Shown piece by piece: positions 35,020-43,271 of a stretch of DNA of 55,263 bases; the first letter of the stretch is position 1; the number at the start of each line of letters is the position of its first letter. The notes beneath the pieces are model-generated. The model was not told the origin of the DNA. It saw nothing but the letters and a program-made list of their open reading frames with translations, and did not search any database. A program made the translations under genes and the position numbers. The DNA is taken from the NCBI GenBank assembly GCA_947591215.1, contig CANQCZ010000006.1, positions 1 through 55,263 on the forward strand. Direction: 5' to 3'. The DNA is from an uncultured Bacilli bacterium (GTDB lineage Bacteria; Bacillota_I; Bacilli_A; RFN20; CAG-449).

Positions 35020-35694
35020 ATGAAAAGGGAGATTTATTTAATCGTCGCTGCGATGAGTGAAGAAAAAGACGCCATAATCGATAAATTAAAGCAGCAAAAG
35101 ATCGATTTATTCGAAGAAGAAGACGGAGTATCTTTCAAAAAGGGCGAAAAATCATATCTAGTCGTGAGAGGAAAAATCGGTAAAGTTCACACCGCATTCA
35201 TGCTTGGAAAACTGTACCAAAAGTACGATATTAAGCATATTTACAATACCGGAACCGCCGGAACGATCGCTCATGATGTTAAAATTCTCGACGTTGTAGT
35301 CGCCACTGGAGTCGCATATCATGATGTCGATGTCACAGGATTCAATTACGCATACGGCCAATTGCCGGAATGTCCCTTGATATTTGATACGATAGCGCCA
35401 AAATTAGAAGAAAGGAAAAGGGAGAAATATCAAATTCATTATGGTCTCATTCTAAGCGGCGATAGTTTCATTACCAAAAATAATATTACAAAGCGAATGC
35501 TTGATTCTAAAGCCTTAGCGATTGAAATGGAATCGGGTAGCGTTGCTCAATGTGCGTATATCATGAAAGTTCCTTGTACCATCGTGCGTTCGATAAGCGA
35601 TAAGATAGGCGAAGAGGATAACGGAAAAACTTTCGATGATATGTTGATTCGTTCTGCACAAAATGCCGTCGACGTTCTATTTGAAATAATTTAG
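35020..35694 (+). CDS. mtnN: 5'-methylthioadenosine/S-adenosylhomocysteine nucleosidase
   Basis: Hydrolyses MTA and SAH to adenine plus the sugar-thioether, recycling SAM by-products. The 224-residue protein has the NP-1 nucleosidase fold with MSEEKDAI near residue 13, YNTGTAGTI near 79, ALAIEMESGSVAQCA near 166, and VRSISDKIGEE near 189 (catalytic Asp). It is 2 nt after rsfS and is followed by a terminator, so it closes the operon. Confidence 0.92.
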   Translation: MKREIYLIVAAMSEEKDAIIDKLKQQKIDLFEEEDGVSFKKGEKSYLVVRGKIGKVHTAFMLGKLYQKYDIKHIYNTGTAGTIAHDVKILDVVVATGVAYHDVDVTGFNYAYGQLPECPLIFDTIAPKLEERKREKYQIHYGLILSGDSFITKNNITKRMLDSKALAIEMESGSVAQCAYIMKVPCTIVRSISDKIGEEDNGKTFDDMLIRSAQNAVDVLFEII

Positions 35695-35709
35695 TAAAAT
35701 CATTAATAG

Positions 35710-35754
35710 GGAGCATCTTTATACGAAAAACAATGAAGATGTTCCTTTTATTTT
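35710..35754 (+). terminator. Terminator of the yqeG-mtnN operon
   Basis: GGAGCATCTT (35710-35719) pairs with AAGATGTTCC (35736-35745), including one G-U pair, followed by TTTTATTTT. Confidence 0.8.
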
Positions 35755-35904
35755 GACTAATTTAGGTCATAAATGGTAAAAGACGGATTTCGACGGCGTT
35801 TTTAATTGTTTCGCATAATTACCATTATGTTAACCAATTTAAAAATAAATATTTATTTCTAGGCATTTTTAAACAATTAAAATCATTAATAAAATGCAAT
35901 TTAA

Positions 35905-35958
35905 AAGCTCTTTTAATTTATTGTGAAAGTTTTCCACATACCTTAAAAGAGCTTATTT
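35905..35958. terminator. 12-bp inverted repeat, probable bidirectional terminator
   Basis: AAGCTCTTTTAA (35905-35916) is a perfect inverted match to TTAAAAGAGCTT (35943-35954), with a 26-nt loop. T-rich tracts follow on both strands. It lies beyond the ABC permease stop on the minus strand. The loop contains TTTTCCACA, one base off a DnaA box, which I do not consider meaningful alone. Confidence 0.55.
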
Positions 35959-35968
35959 TAACTAATTA

Positions 35969-35997
35969 AATACTAAATATCTACTAATCTATTACTA
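35969..35997 (-). repeat. TTAGTAGATA 3'-flanking motif, copy 3 (after ABC permease)
   Basis: On the coding (minus) strand TTAGTAGATA occupies 35987-35978, 7 nt after the permease TAG stop. Further TTAGTA/TTTAGTA copies lie directly before (overlapping the stop) and after it. Confidence 0.5.
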
Positions 35998-36774
35998 AAT
36001 AGATTTTTCAAGATTCTTTTTTAATAAAAATATCAAACTTTCGATTGCGGCGATGATACCGATGATGATAAGACAATTAGCAATCAAATCACTCATTTCA
36101 AAATCTCGAAACGCTTTATAGATATTGACTCCAATACCATTCATCTTGGTATTGCCGATTACGATTTCCGCCATTACTTCGACTTTCATCGCTAAGCCGA
36201 TCGACTGCACGATACCTAATGTAATATATCGTAGCGATAACGGCAAAATGATTTTAACAATCGATTTGAAACTATAAAGTCCTTCAAGCTTCAACGGATC
36301 GCGATATTCTTTTTTTATCGCTTCAGCGCCGCTTTGTGATGCTTCATACATCAATGGGAAAATCATCAAAGCCACCATGATCATCGCGGTCGTTTCATTT
36401 TTAGTATATATGATAAGAATCAGCACTACCGCGCTTGTAGGAAGGCTTCTTAGAATGGTAATGGTCGGACGCATAAAATATCGTATCGGTTCGAAAACAC
36501 CGCTCAAAACGCCTAAAATGATGCCAAGAAGCGAAGATACGATTAAAGCTAGTAAAATTCTAAGCAAAGAATGGTAAAGGGCAAAGTAAGTTTCACCATC
36601 ACCTAAAAGCATAATGGCCCGATAAAAGCATTGATGAGGATACGGAATGATGACTGACGAGGTCGTCAATGAAAGAAGATACCAAATGCCGCAAAAAAAG
36701 AGGAAACCTAAAAGAGAAAAAAGGACGATTTGCCCTTTTTTTTGTTTAAAAAACGCCCTTTTCTCTCTTTCCAT
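35995..36774 (-). CDS. ABC transporter permease (SsuC/TauC family)
   Basis: A 259-residue inner-membrane permease with about six transmembrane helices and the BPD-type loop EAIKKEYRDPLKLEG...IVKIILPLSLRYI (near residues 160-185), which docks the ATPase. The family imports sulfonates, nitrate, taurine or thiamine precursors. It follows the binding lipoprotein by 18 nt on the minus strand. No ATP-binding subunit lies nearby, so it must share one encoded elsewhere or be incomplete. Confidence 0.85.
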   Translation of the reverse strand: MEREKRAFFKQKKGQIVLFSLLGFLFFCGIWYLLSLTTSSVIIPYPHQCFYRAIMLLGDGETYFALYHSLLRILLALIVSSLLGIILGVLSGVFEPIRYFMRPTITILRSLPTSAVVLILIIYTKNETTAMIMVALMIFPLMYEASQSGAEAIKKEYRDPLKLEGLYSFKSIVKIILPLSLRYITLGIVQSIGLAMKVEVMAEIVIGNTKMNGIGVNIYKAFRDFEMSDLIANCLIIIGIIAAIESLIFLLKKNLEKSI

Positions 36775-36792
36775 ACTGCTTATTATTCCTTT

Positions 36793-37866
36793 TTATTTTG
36801 AAAAATAACCATCGATAAACAGCGTTTCATCGACTTCGCCTAAATCCATTATTTCGTAATATTGTTTGATATCCGGTTCATTTTTAGCGTATCCGATTAA
36901 ATTTTTACCCTCTTTTTGGGTGTAGGTAAGATCGCTATAAGAAAGACCGAGTTTTTCCGCCTGTTTGGATTGATCGCCGAAATTTTGATAATACGATTCC
37001 GCATTGGTGTAATCGGAAACTAAATAATCTAGCGTCATTTCAATATCGTTTAAAAACGCGTCGACTTTGGTAGGATTAGTGGTATAAAGTTCATCGCTGA
37101 TAAATAATCCAGCTTGAGGAAAGCCCTCCATTCCGGTCGTTTCATACCATTTTTCCTGAAGATTGTATTTATAATTCATTAAACTTGGATTATAGTCTTT
37201 TGAAGTGGTATTTTCCATGATTCTTGAGACGTAAGGTTCCGCTAAAAGGACGTAATCGATCTGTTTGCCTTGATACATATGTTCATTGCTCAAAACCAAA
37301 TCGTAAACCATTTCGACGCCGCTAACATAATCGATTTGTTCCGTTAATTCAGGATAAAGCTTTTTAAATATTTTATCAGGAGTTCCGCCCTCACCAAAGC
37401 TTAAAATATTGGAAGAAGCACTGATCGGGGCATCGCTATCATTATCGCCATTTAACGACATCAAAAAGAAATTACCTTTGGTTAAAAGACGGGCTAATTT
37501 GTATTTTGCACCTTTATTTTTGATTAAATTCATGCCATTTAAGGAATCGAAAACCAATACGTCATACTCCTTATTGGGGTTTAAAAATTGAGCGCTGACT
37601 AAGGTTGGTTGATCGACCGATTCGAATTTATCGTTATCGAAATATGGATAAAAGACACCGGTAGGGGCCCCATTTGGCGAAAGAATCTTAAAATCAATAT
37701 CACTGAAAGCATATTCCGATGTCGATGATTGATTTTCACTTTCAAAACTAGTGCTATTGCTTAAAACGGAGTTATTGCTACTGCTACTATTTTCATTTCC
37801 GGTAGAGCAGGCGACTAAAGGAGCGATGACTCCTAAAGTTAAAAAAGGTATTAATTTTTTATTCAT
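36793..37866 (-). CDS. ABC transporter substrate-binding lipoprotein (SsuA/NMT1-like)
   Basis: A 357-residue lipoprotein: signal peptide with lipobox PLVAC and the lipidated Cys at residue 20, a Ser/Asn-rich linker (about 25-60), then a two-lobed binding domain with [13 protein letters not shown] near 60, [15 protein letters not shown] near 100 and [19 protein letters not shown] near 155. The pattern suits the NMT1/SsuA superfamily (nitrate, sulfonate or pyrimidine ligands); the ligand cannot be read. Its start overlaps the deoB end, so it is translated from the same message as deoB and the permease. Confidence 0.8.
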   Translation of the reverse strand: MNKKLIPFLTLGVIAPLVACSTGNENSSSSNNSVLSNSTSFESENQSSTSEYAFSDIDFKILSPNGAPTGVFYPYFDNDKFESVDQPTLVSAQFLNPNKEYDVLVFDSLNGMNLIKNKGAKYKLARLLTKGNFFLMSLNGDNDSDAPISASSNILSFGEGGTPDKIFKKLYPELTEQIDYVSGVEMVYDLVLSNEHMYQGKQIDYVLLAEPYVSRIMENTTSKDYNPSLMNYKYNLQEKWYETTGMEGFPQAGLFISDELYTTNPTKVDAFLNDIEMTLDYLVSDYTNAESYYQNFGDQSKQAEKLGLSYSDLTYTQKEGKNLIGYAKNEPDIKQYYEIMDLGEVDETLFIDGYFSK

Positions 37867-39053
37867 AATAAATCCTCAATTATACTTCCTATTTGTCCCT
37901 CTTCGGGTTTTAAGTCAAAATTTTCGATGATGGTTCTTCCAATATCGGCGAACGAATCGCGTTCTTGAAGCAGTTTACCATCGTTAATTTTTTTAGAATA
38001 AGCGATAAACGGTACTTTTTCTCGCGTGTGATCGGAACCTTTAGCGGTTGGATCATTTCCGTGATCGGCCGTGATTATTAGCAAGTCATCTTCATGAAGG
38101 ACTTCGATAAGTTCTCCAAGGCGAATGTCGAAATCTTCGATGGCCTTTCCATAGCCAAGGGGATTGCGTCGATGGCCGTATTCGGAATCGAATTCCACGA
38201 GATTAACAAAGCATAAACCGGTAAAATCGTTGTTTTTTACAAAATCAATCGTCTTATCCATACCATCTTCGTTGGATTTGGTTTTCGTGGTTGTCGTGAC
38301 CCCGACACCATTAAATATATCGCCGATTTTACCGATACACGGCACATCGTAACCATGATCTTGCAACAATTGCATATAGGTGTAGTGAGTCGGCGAAAGC
38401 GCGATATCGTGACGATTGGGGGTCCTTTTAAATGAATCACGATCTTTGCCGATAAAGGGTCGCGCGATAATTCTTCCGACCATGTATTCGGGTTTCATGC
38501 AAATTTCACGAGCGATATTGCAGTATTCGTAAAGCTGTTTAACCGGAATCACTTCTTCGTGAGCCGCGATTTGTAAGACGGAATCAGCAGAGGTATAGAC
38601 GATTAACTCGCCGGTTTTTAATTGACGTTCTCCAAGTTCCTTGATGATTTCCGTTCCGCTCGCGGCGACGTTACCGATCACTTTACGCCCGGTTTTTTGC
38701 TCTAATTCTTCAATTAACGAAGCCGGGAAACCATGTTCGGTGAAGGTTAGAAATGGTTTGGTGGTCAATACTCCCATCATTTCCCAGTGTCCAGTCATCG
38801 TATCCTTACCATTGCTAGCTTCTTTCAAGATGGCAACGTAAGAATGTGGATGTTCTACTTTCGTAGTTCCCTTAATCGGACATAAATCATATAAACCTAG
38901 CGCATTTAAATTTGGCACCTTTAACCCATCGCAATGTTCGCTAATATGAAGCAAGGTATTGGCACCTTGATCGTTAAAACGCTTAGCATCCGGCATTTCT
39001 CCGATACCAAGACTATCCATAACTATTAGAAAAATTCGCTTAAATTTTTTCAT
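37863..39053 (-). CDS. deoB: Phosphopentomutase
   Basis: DeoB interconverts ribose-1-phosphate (or deoxyribose-1-phosphate) and the 5-phosphate in nucleoside breakdown. The ATG at 39053 is chosen because AAGGAAA lies 8 nt upstream; an in-frame ATG at 39071 would bury that site. The 396-residue alkaline-phosphatase-fold enzyme shows [13 protein letters not shown] near residue 9, [12 protein letters not shown] near 85 (phosphorylated Thr), and [10 protein letters not shown]...DHTREKVP near 330-350 (metal ligands). It follows xerD in the minus-strand block. Confidence 0.94.
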   Translation of the reverse strand: MKKFKRIFLIVMDSLGIGEMPDAKRFNDQGANTLLHISEHCDGLKVPNLNALGLYDLCPIKGTTKVEHPHSYVAILKEASNGKDTMTGHWEMMGVLTTKPFLTFTEHGFPASLIEELEQKTGRKVIGNVAASGTEIIKELGERQLKTGELIVYTSADSVLQIAAHEEVIPVKQLYEYCNIAREICMKPEYMVGRIIARPFIGKDRDSFKRTPNRHDIALSPTHYTYMQLLQDHGYDVPCIGKIGDIFNGVGVTTTTKTKSNEDGMDKTIDFVKNNDFTGLCFVNLVEFDSEYGHRRNPLGYGKAIEDFDIRLGELIEVLHEDDLLIITADHGNDPTAKGSDHTREKVPFIAYSKKINDGKLLQERDSFADIGRTIIENFDLKPEEGQIGSIIEDLL

Positions 39054-39085
39054 ATCAAAGTTTCCTTTCAAAGATAAATTATACG

Positions 39086-39979
39086 CTATTTTTTATTCAT
39101 ATACAAATCATAAGCATCGAGAATTCGTCTTCCGGATGTATGGAGATAAATCTGAGTGGTGGCGATATTTGAATGTCCAAGCATCGCTTGAACCGCGCGC
39201 AGTTCCGCGCCGTTTTCGAGGAGATGCGTAGCAAAACTATGACGCAAAGTATGCGGTGAGATGTTTTTATCAATGCCGGCTTTAACGGCGTATTTTTTTA
39301 CTTGCTTAAAAAAATATTGACGCGATAATGGTTTCCCTTTTTGATTTAAAAAGATGTATTTGCTGTTGCGTCCGACATTTTTGCTTCGCACTTTCAAAAT
39401 ATAGCGATTTAGATAGTCTTTAGCATAATCTCCTAGAGGAACGATGCGCTCTTTAGCTCCTTTTCCTTTTAATTTAATGATCCCGAGATCGATATTGACA
39501 CTGTTTTTTTCAAGCATCAGCAATTCGCTGACTCTTAATCCCGAAGCGTACATAATTTCAAGCATCGCTCGATCACGAACTCCCGCGGCAGTCTTAAGAT
39601 TAGGCATTTCAAGCAGATCTTCGACTTCTTCTAACGTCAAAACACTAGGCAGATGTTTAGGAAGCCGCGGTAAATCAACCATCCCGGTTTTATTGACTAG
39701 AACCCCTTCGTTTTGAAGAAAATTATAGAATAGTCTCACCGTTGAAATGCGGCGCAAAATCGTTGAAATCGAGCGATTTTTGCTAGACATCGAAATGATA
39801 AAGGTTTCCACGTCTTCGTTATTAAGTTCATTGGCATATTTCTTTTTCGTCAAGGAAGCCTCAAACATTTTTAAATCGTCCATATAATTTAGGATCGTAT
39901 TTTTAGCGAGCCCTTTTTCAACGACCAAATACTGATTGAAGAGATCTAATGCATCGATCATTTCCATCATTTTTTCCAT
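39086..39979 (-). CDS. xerD: Tyrosine recombinase XerD-like
   Basis: A site-specific recombinase, probably for resolving chromosome dimers at dif. The 297-residue protein has the N-terminal SAM-like core-binding domain and a catalytic domain with Arg in [10 protein letters not shown] near 149, Lys in [13 protein letters not shown] near 248, LGHSN and the tyrosine in TTQIYLH near 283. GAGGTGG precedes the ATG. It overlaps the end of dinB by 13 nt. Chromosomal setting without nearby phage genes favours a housekeeping role. Confidence 0.9.
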   Translation of the reverse strand: MEKMMEMIDALDLFNQYLVVEKGLAKNTILNYMDDLKMFEASLTKKKYANELNNEDVETFIISMSSKNRSISTILRRISTVRLFYNFLQNEGVLVNKTGMVDLPRLPKHLPSVLTLEEVEDLLEMPNLKTAAGVRDRAMLEIMYASGLRVSELLMLEKNSVNIDLGIIKLKGKGAKERIVPLGDYAKDYLNRYILKVRSKNVGRNSKYIFLNQKGKPLSRQYFFKQVKKYAVKAGIDKNISPHTLRHSFATHLLENGAELRAVQAMLGHSNIATTQIYLHTSGRRILDAYDLYMNKK

Positions 39980-41154
39980 TGATTACCACCTCTTTTTAAA
40001 TCGCTAGCAACCATAATTTTGGGAATTTTAAGTTTTTGATTCAATTCATTGACCAGTTGCCGCACCATCTGTTTGCTTTGATGGTCAGAAACGTCAAATA
40101 AAGTCGTCTGCACATAAAATTCGCGCGGATCGCAAAGGTTCGATAACGTCACTCCGATAAGACGGATCGCTTGTTGATCGTAGTTGCTTTCAAAGATCTT
40201 CAAAGCATTAATGTAGATCTCTTCTTCCCCATTGAACGGGTGATCAAAACTTTTCGAGCGATGAAAACTACGAAATTCCGTATCTTTATAAGTGACGCTA
40301 AGCGTGGTGCCGACCTTATTCTCTGCTTTCGCGCGCTTTGAAACTTCTAAGCATTTCTTTTTAAGCAAAGCTTTGATTTCATCGTAATCATTAGTGTCAA
40401 ACAAAAAAGTTGAAGAACTGCCGATCGATTTAGGATCAGCCTGTTCCACTATCACTTCATCGCTACCATAGCCGTTAGCCCAATCGTGCAAGACGTCAAA
40501 AAATTTCCCGAGAAGCTTTTTGACTTCTTGAGAATCGGTATGGGCGATATCATAAATTGTATATATTCCGAGTTTTTCGAGTTTAGGCGCCGTTTTTTTG
40601 CCGACACCATACATATCTTTGATCGGTAAAGGCCAAAGTAATTTAGGAAGATCGCGGCGACGGAGAATGGTAATTCCCAAAGGTTTTTTCATATCGGAAG
40701 CCATCTTTGCCAAAAATTTTGTGGGAGCAATACCGATCGAACATGGCAATTGATATTTGGAAAATAGTCCTTTTTGCAGCTTTTCCAAATAGTTTTTCGG
40801 CTCGGTTACCTTTTTCATCGCCGCGGTCATATCGACATAGCATTCATCAATCGAGGCGACTTCGATAAGATCGCTATAATGATGAAGATACTCGAAAAAT
40901 TTGTTGCTCAAATCATGATAAAATTCAAAATCCGGTTGGCAAACGATTAAGTTCGGGCAGAGCTTTTTGGCTTGATACATCGGCATTGCGGAATGAATCC
41001 CATATTTTCGCGCTTCGTATGACGCGGTTGAGACGATCCCTCTTCTTGAAGTTCCACCCACCACTAAAGGTTTGCCTTTATAAGCCGGATTTTTGATTGT
41101 TTCACAAGTGGCAAAAAAAGCATTCAAATCGATGTGCATAATAATTTTTGCCAT
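39967..41154 (-). CDS. dinB: DNA polymerase IV (Y-family, lesion bypass)
   Basis: An error-prone polymerase that bypasses damaged bases. The 395 residues begin MHIDLNAFFATCE (catalytic D), with YEARKYGIHSAMPMYQAK near 48-65, SIDECYVDMT near 103 (catalytic DE), the HhH motif YGVGKKTAPKLEKLGI near 180, and the little-finger domain. The C-terminal residues do not show an obvious beta-clamp motif beyond TLFDV near 360. GAGGTGG precedes the ATG. Confidence 0.94.
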   Translation of the reverse strand: MAKIIMHIDLNAFFATCETIKNPAYKGKPLVVGGTSRRGIVSTASYEARKYGIHSAMPMYQAKKLCPNLIVCQPDFEFYHDLSNKFFEYLHHYSDLIEVASIDECYVDMTAAMKKVTEPKNYLEKLQKGLFSKYQLPCSIGIAPTKFLAKMASDMKKPLGITILRRRDLPKLLWPLPIKDMYGVGKKTAPKLEKLGIYTIYDIAHTDSQEVKKLLGKFFDVLHDWANGYGSDEVIVEQADPKSIGSSSTFLFDTNDYDEIKALLKKKCLEVSKRAKAENKVGTTLSVTYKDTEFRSFHRSKSFDHPFNGEEEIYINALKIFESNYDQQAIRLIGVTLSNLCDPREFYVQTTLFDVSDHQSKQMVRQLVNELNQKLKIPKIMVASDLKRGGNQWKK

Positions 41155-41229
41155 ATGAAACCACCTCTTAATGACATTTTAACATAAGTTTCATTAAGAA
41201 TGTTAATAGTTAGCAAAACGCAAAACAAA

Positions 41230-41994
41230 TTAATGTGTCAGTTGTTTTTTATACTGAACTTGGAGATGATCGGCGATCATCGCGATGAATTCGCTATTAG
41301 TCGGCTTGGCCTTGGTCGCCGAGATGGTATAACCGAATATTTCATCGATGGTGTCGATGTTTCCCCGACTCCAAGCGACTTCAATTGCATGTCTTATCGC
41401 CCTTTCCACTCTGGAACCGGTAGTCTTGTAGCGACGTGCAATTTCCGGATATAGAACTTTCGTCACTTGTCCGATGTATTCTTGGGAATTGTACGAATAT
41501 GCAATCGCTGTTCTCAAATAGGAATAGCCCTTGATATGTGCCGGGATTCCCACTTCGTGGAGCAATGACGTGATGCATCGCTCGAGATCGAATTCATGGT
41601 CGCTAGTTGTCACTACGTTCAAAGAGCTGATGCGCGCGATCAAAGCATCGAGTTCGTAAGGCTTTAATAGAAAATGATGCACTCCATAAGAAGACATCAT
41701 GTCGAAGATTTGCTGATTGACTAATCCGGATTGACAAATGATCATTCCGATTTTCGGATATAAGGTACGGTGATCGTTAAGTTCTCGCAAAACTTCAAGT
41801 CCGTCTAAAATCGGCATGACTAAATCGAGAACCAAAACATCGATTTCATGATATCCGCGCAATCTTTGCAACGCTTCTTGCCCATTAGAAGCGGTATTGA
41901 TAACATACATGTCTTCGCGCATTGAAATACCTTTTACTGCTTGTGACAAAAATTCTTCGTTGTCATCGACAACAAAAACCGTCTTTTTCTTCAT
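41230..41994 (-). CDS. spo0A: Sporulation master regulator Spo0A
   Basis: The response regulator that starts sporulation once phosphorylated. The 254-residue protein has a receiver domain with D10, D11 and phosphoacceptor D57 ([16 protein letters not shown]), K in [10 protein letters not shown] near 108, and the Spo0A effector domain with [30 protein letters not shown], the DNA-recognition helix highly conserved in spore formers. It follows spoIVB after a terminator, so it has its own promoter in the 216-bp gap. The gene order recN-spoIVB-spo0A is classical. Confidence 0.96.
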   Translation of the reverse strand: MKKKTVFVVDDNEEFLSQAVKGISMREDMYVINTASNGQEALQRLRGYHEIDVLVLDLVMPILDGLEVLRELNDHRTLYPKIGMIICQSGLVNQQIFDMMSSYGVHHFLLKPYELDALIARISSLNVVTTSDHEFDLERCITSLLHEVGIPAHIKGYSYLRTAIAYSYNSQEYIGQVTKVLYPEIARRYKTTGSRVERAIRHAIEVAWSRGNIDTIDEIFGYTISATKAKPTNSEFIAMIADHLQVQYKKQLTH

Positions 41995-42125
41995 ATAGTT
42001 ATTTCTCTTTCTATTAACAATACTTCTACATATTACAAATTAATCTGTCTTTTTAAAAGGAAAATTTTCACTATTTTTCAATTTGTTAAAAAAAAATTTT
42101 TTATTCGCGCGATAAAAAAAGAAAT

Positions 42126-42153
42126 AAAATACATTTTGTATTTTCATGTCGAA
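42126..42153 (-). promoter_or_regulatory. Possible Spo0A box and palindrome upstream of spo0A
   Basis: A perfect 8-bp inverted repeat, AAAATACA/TGTATTTT, at 42126-42144 lies next to TGTCGAA at 42147-42153, which is the core of a Spo0A box. The site is about 150 bp upstream of the spo0A start. Autoregulation of spo0A is known in Bacillus; the role here is an inference. Confidence 0.4.
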
Positions 42154-42182
42154 TATTCTTGGTGCGATAGGGAAATTAGTCG

Positions 42183-42212
42183 AAAAAAAGGAGACTTTTC
42201 CGTCTCCTTTTT
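42183..42212 (-). terminator. spoIVB terminator
   Basis: On the minus strand AAAAAGGAGAC pairs with GTCTCCTTTTTTT (plus positions 42202-42212 and 42183-42195), with a T-rich tail. It begins at the spoIVB stop codon and isolates spoIVB from spo0A. Confidence 0.85.
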
Positions 42213-43209
42213 AGAAATATTGTAAGGCATTTTGATACATGTATTCCATGTAAACACCATAGCCCATTTGAATATCATCGACAATGACATGAGTCACCGC
42301 GCCGACTAGCATGTTGTTTTGAATGATCGGGGAACCCGACATTCCCGAGTAAATTCCGTTTGAAATCGCCAAGAGTTTAGGATCAGTGACTTTAAATGTG
42401 ATTCCTTTAGTCGCTGATGTTTCCTGCTTTTTTAAATTGGTGATCTCGATTTGATAGGTCTCGACTTTACTCCCTTTTGTCACGGTTTGAATTTCCGCCT
42501 TACCTAATTTCACTTCGTCGTGAGTGGCCATTTTAATCGGTACGTAAGTGGAAGGAATTTCCTCGATGCTTCCAAAAATGCCAAAAGAAGTGTTGGCTTC
42601 AATGGTGCCGATAGCGTCCTCTAATGACACTTCAGACATTTTATCACCCGGAGCGCCATTTTGTCCTTTATTGATTCCGATAACATTCCCGTTATAGATA
42701 GCTCCGCTTTTGATTTCGACGATTTCTTTGGTGCTAGAATCGGTCACTTCGTGACCTAGGGCGCCATAAATTTTATTGATGGGATCATAAAACGACATCG
42801 TTCCGATTCCAAGTACCCGTTCTTTGACATACAATCCGGTTTTGATATCGCCGTTGACGCTAATTAACCTCAATTTTTTATGATCGGTCTTGCCTTTTCT
42901 AGTGATGGTTATTTCCACTTCTTGATTATTCGTGAATTCGTTAAAATGCGAAATAAAATCATATAAATTGCTGACGCGATAGTTTTCTATCCCGATTATC
43001 ATATCTCCTTCGTTGATATCGGAATGTTTGCTAGGATTATAGATCGAATTGCCGGTTTTGACATCGTAGGTTCCAGTGACGATAATTCCGTTGGTCTTCA
43101 TTTCAAAGACAACATTTTCTCCACCCGGAACTAGTTCGATGGCTTCGCAAAGTTTCGGAGCTCCAAAAGCGAAGAAAAAGACCGAGGATAAAAGTAAAAC
43201 TTTCCTCAT
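42211..43209 (-). CDS. spoIVB: SpoIVB peptidase (sporulation signalling protease)
   Basis: SpoIVB is secreted from the forespore and cleaves SpoIVFA to trigger pro-sigma-K processing. The ATG at 43209 has AAAGGAG upstream; an in-frame start at 43257 would begin inside the recN terminator. The 332-residue protein has an N-terminal membrane/signal segment, a PDZ domain (SDINEGDMIIGIENYRV near 64) and the S55 peptidase domain with His in YGALGHEVTD and the catalytic Ser in YSGMSGSPII. Its target sigma factor K is encoded at 30.8-31.5 kb. Confidence 0.93.
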   Translation of the reverse strand: MRKVLLLSSVFFFAFGAPKLCEAIELVPGGENVVFEMKTNGIIVTGTYDVKTGNSIYNPSKHSDINEGDMIIGIENYRVSNLYDFISHFNEFTNNQEVEITITRKGKTDHKKLRLISVNGDIKTGLYVKERVLGIGTMSFYDPINKIYGALGHEVTDSSTKEIVEIKSGAIYNGNVIGINKGQNGAPGDKMSEVSLEDAIGTIEANTSFGIFGSIEEIPSTYVPIKMATHDEVKLGKAEIQTVTKGSKVETYQIEITNLKKQETSATKGITFKVTDPKLLAISNGIYSGMSGSPIIQNNMLVGAVTHVIVDDIQMGYGVYMEYMYQNALQYF

Positions 43210-43242
43210 ATAAGATTCTCCTTTCACCCTTATTATGCGCAT

Positions 43243-43270
43243 AAAAAAAGTCTCCACAGTGGAAACTTTT
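43243..43270 (-). terminator. recN terminator
   Basis: Minus strand: AAGTTTCCA pairs with TGGAGACTT (one G-U pair) followed by a run of T (plus 43243-43249). It lies within 30 nt of the recN stop and excludes the long spoIVB start. Confidence 0.75.
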
Positions 43271-43271
43271 G

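Larger units (their letters stand above)
35695..35994. other. Intergenic region between mtnN and the ABC permease gene
   Basis: Exactly 300 bp between convergent genes. It holds the mtnN terminator (35710-35754), an AT-rich stretch with no recognisable gene (35755-35900), a 12-bp inverted repeat (35905-35954) and a TTAGTAGATA motif. I see no RNA gene or small coding frame with a ribosome site. Confidence 0.6.

Noticed and set aside
35756-35900. Small gene or RNA between mtnN and the 12-bp inverted repeat
   Set aside because: Only AT-rich sequence with no start codon plus ribosome site, no conserved hairpin and no promoter with correct spacing.
35931-35939. DnaA box (TTTTCCACA)
   Set aside because: A single site with one mismatch inside a terminator loop, with no clustering or AT-rich unwinding element; not an origin.
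39054-39071. Earlier start for DeoB at 39071
   Set aside because: Those codons contain the AAGGAAA ribosome site for the ATG at 39053, and the family starts with [13 protein letters not shown].
43210-43257. Extended N-terminus of SpoIVB (start at 43257)
   Set aside because: It would run through the recN terminator, and the ATG at 43209 has AAAGGAG and begins a proper signal segment.
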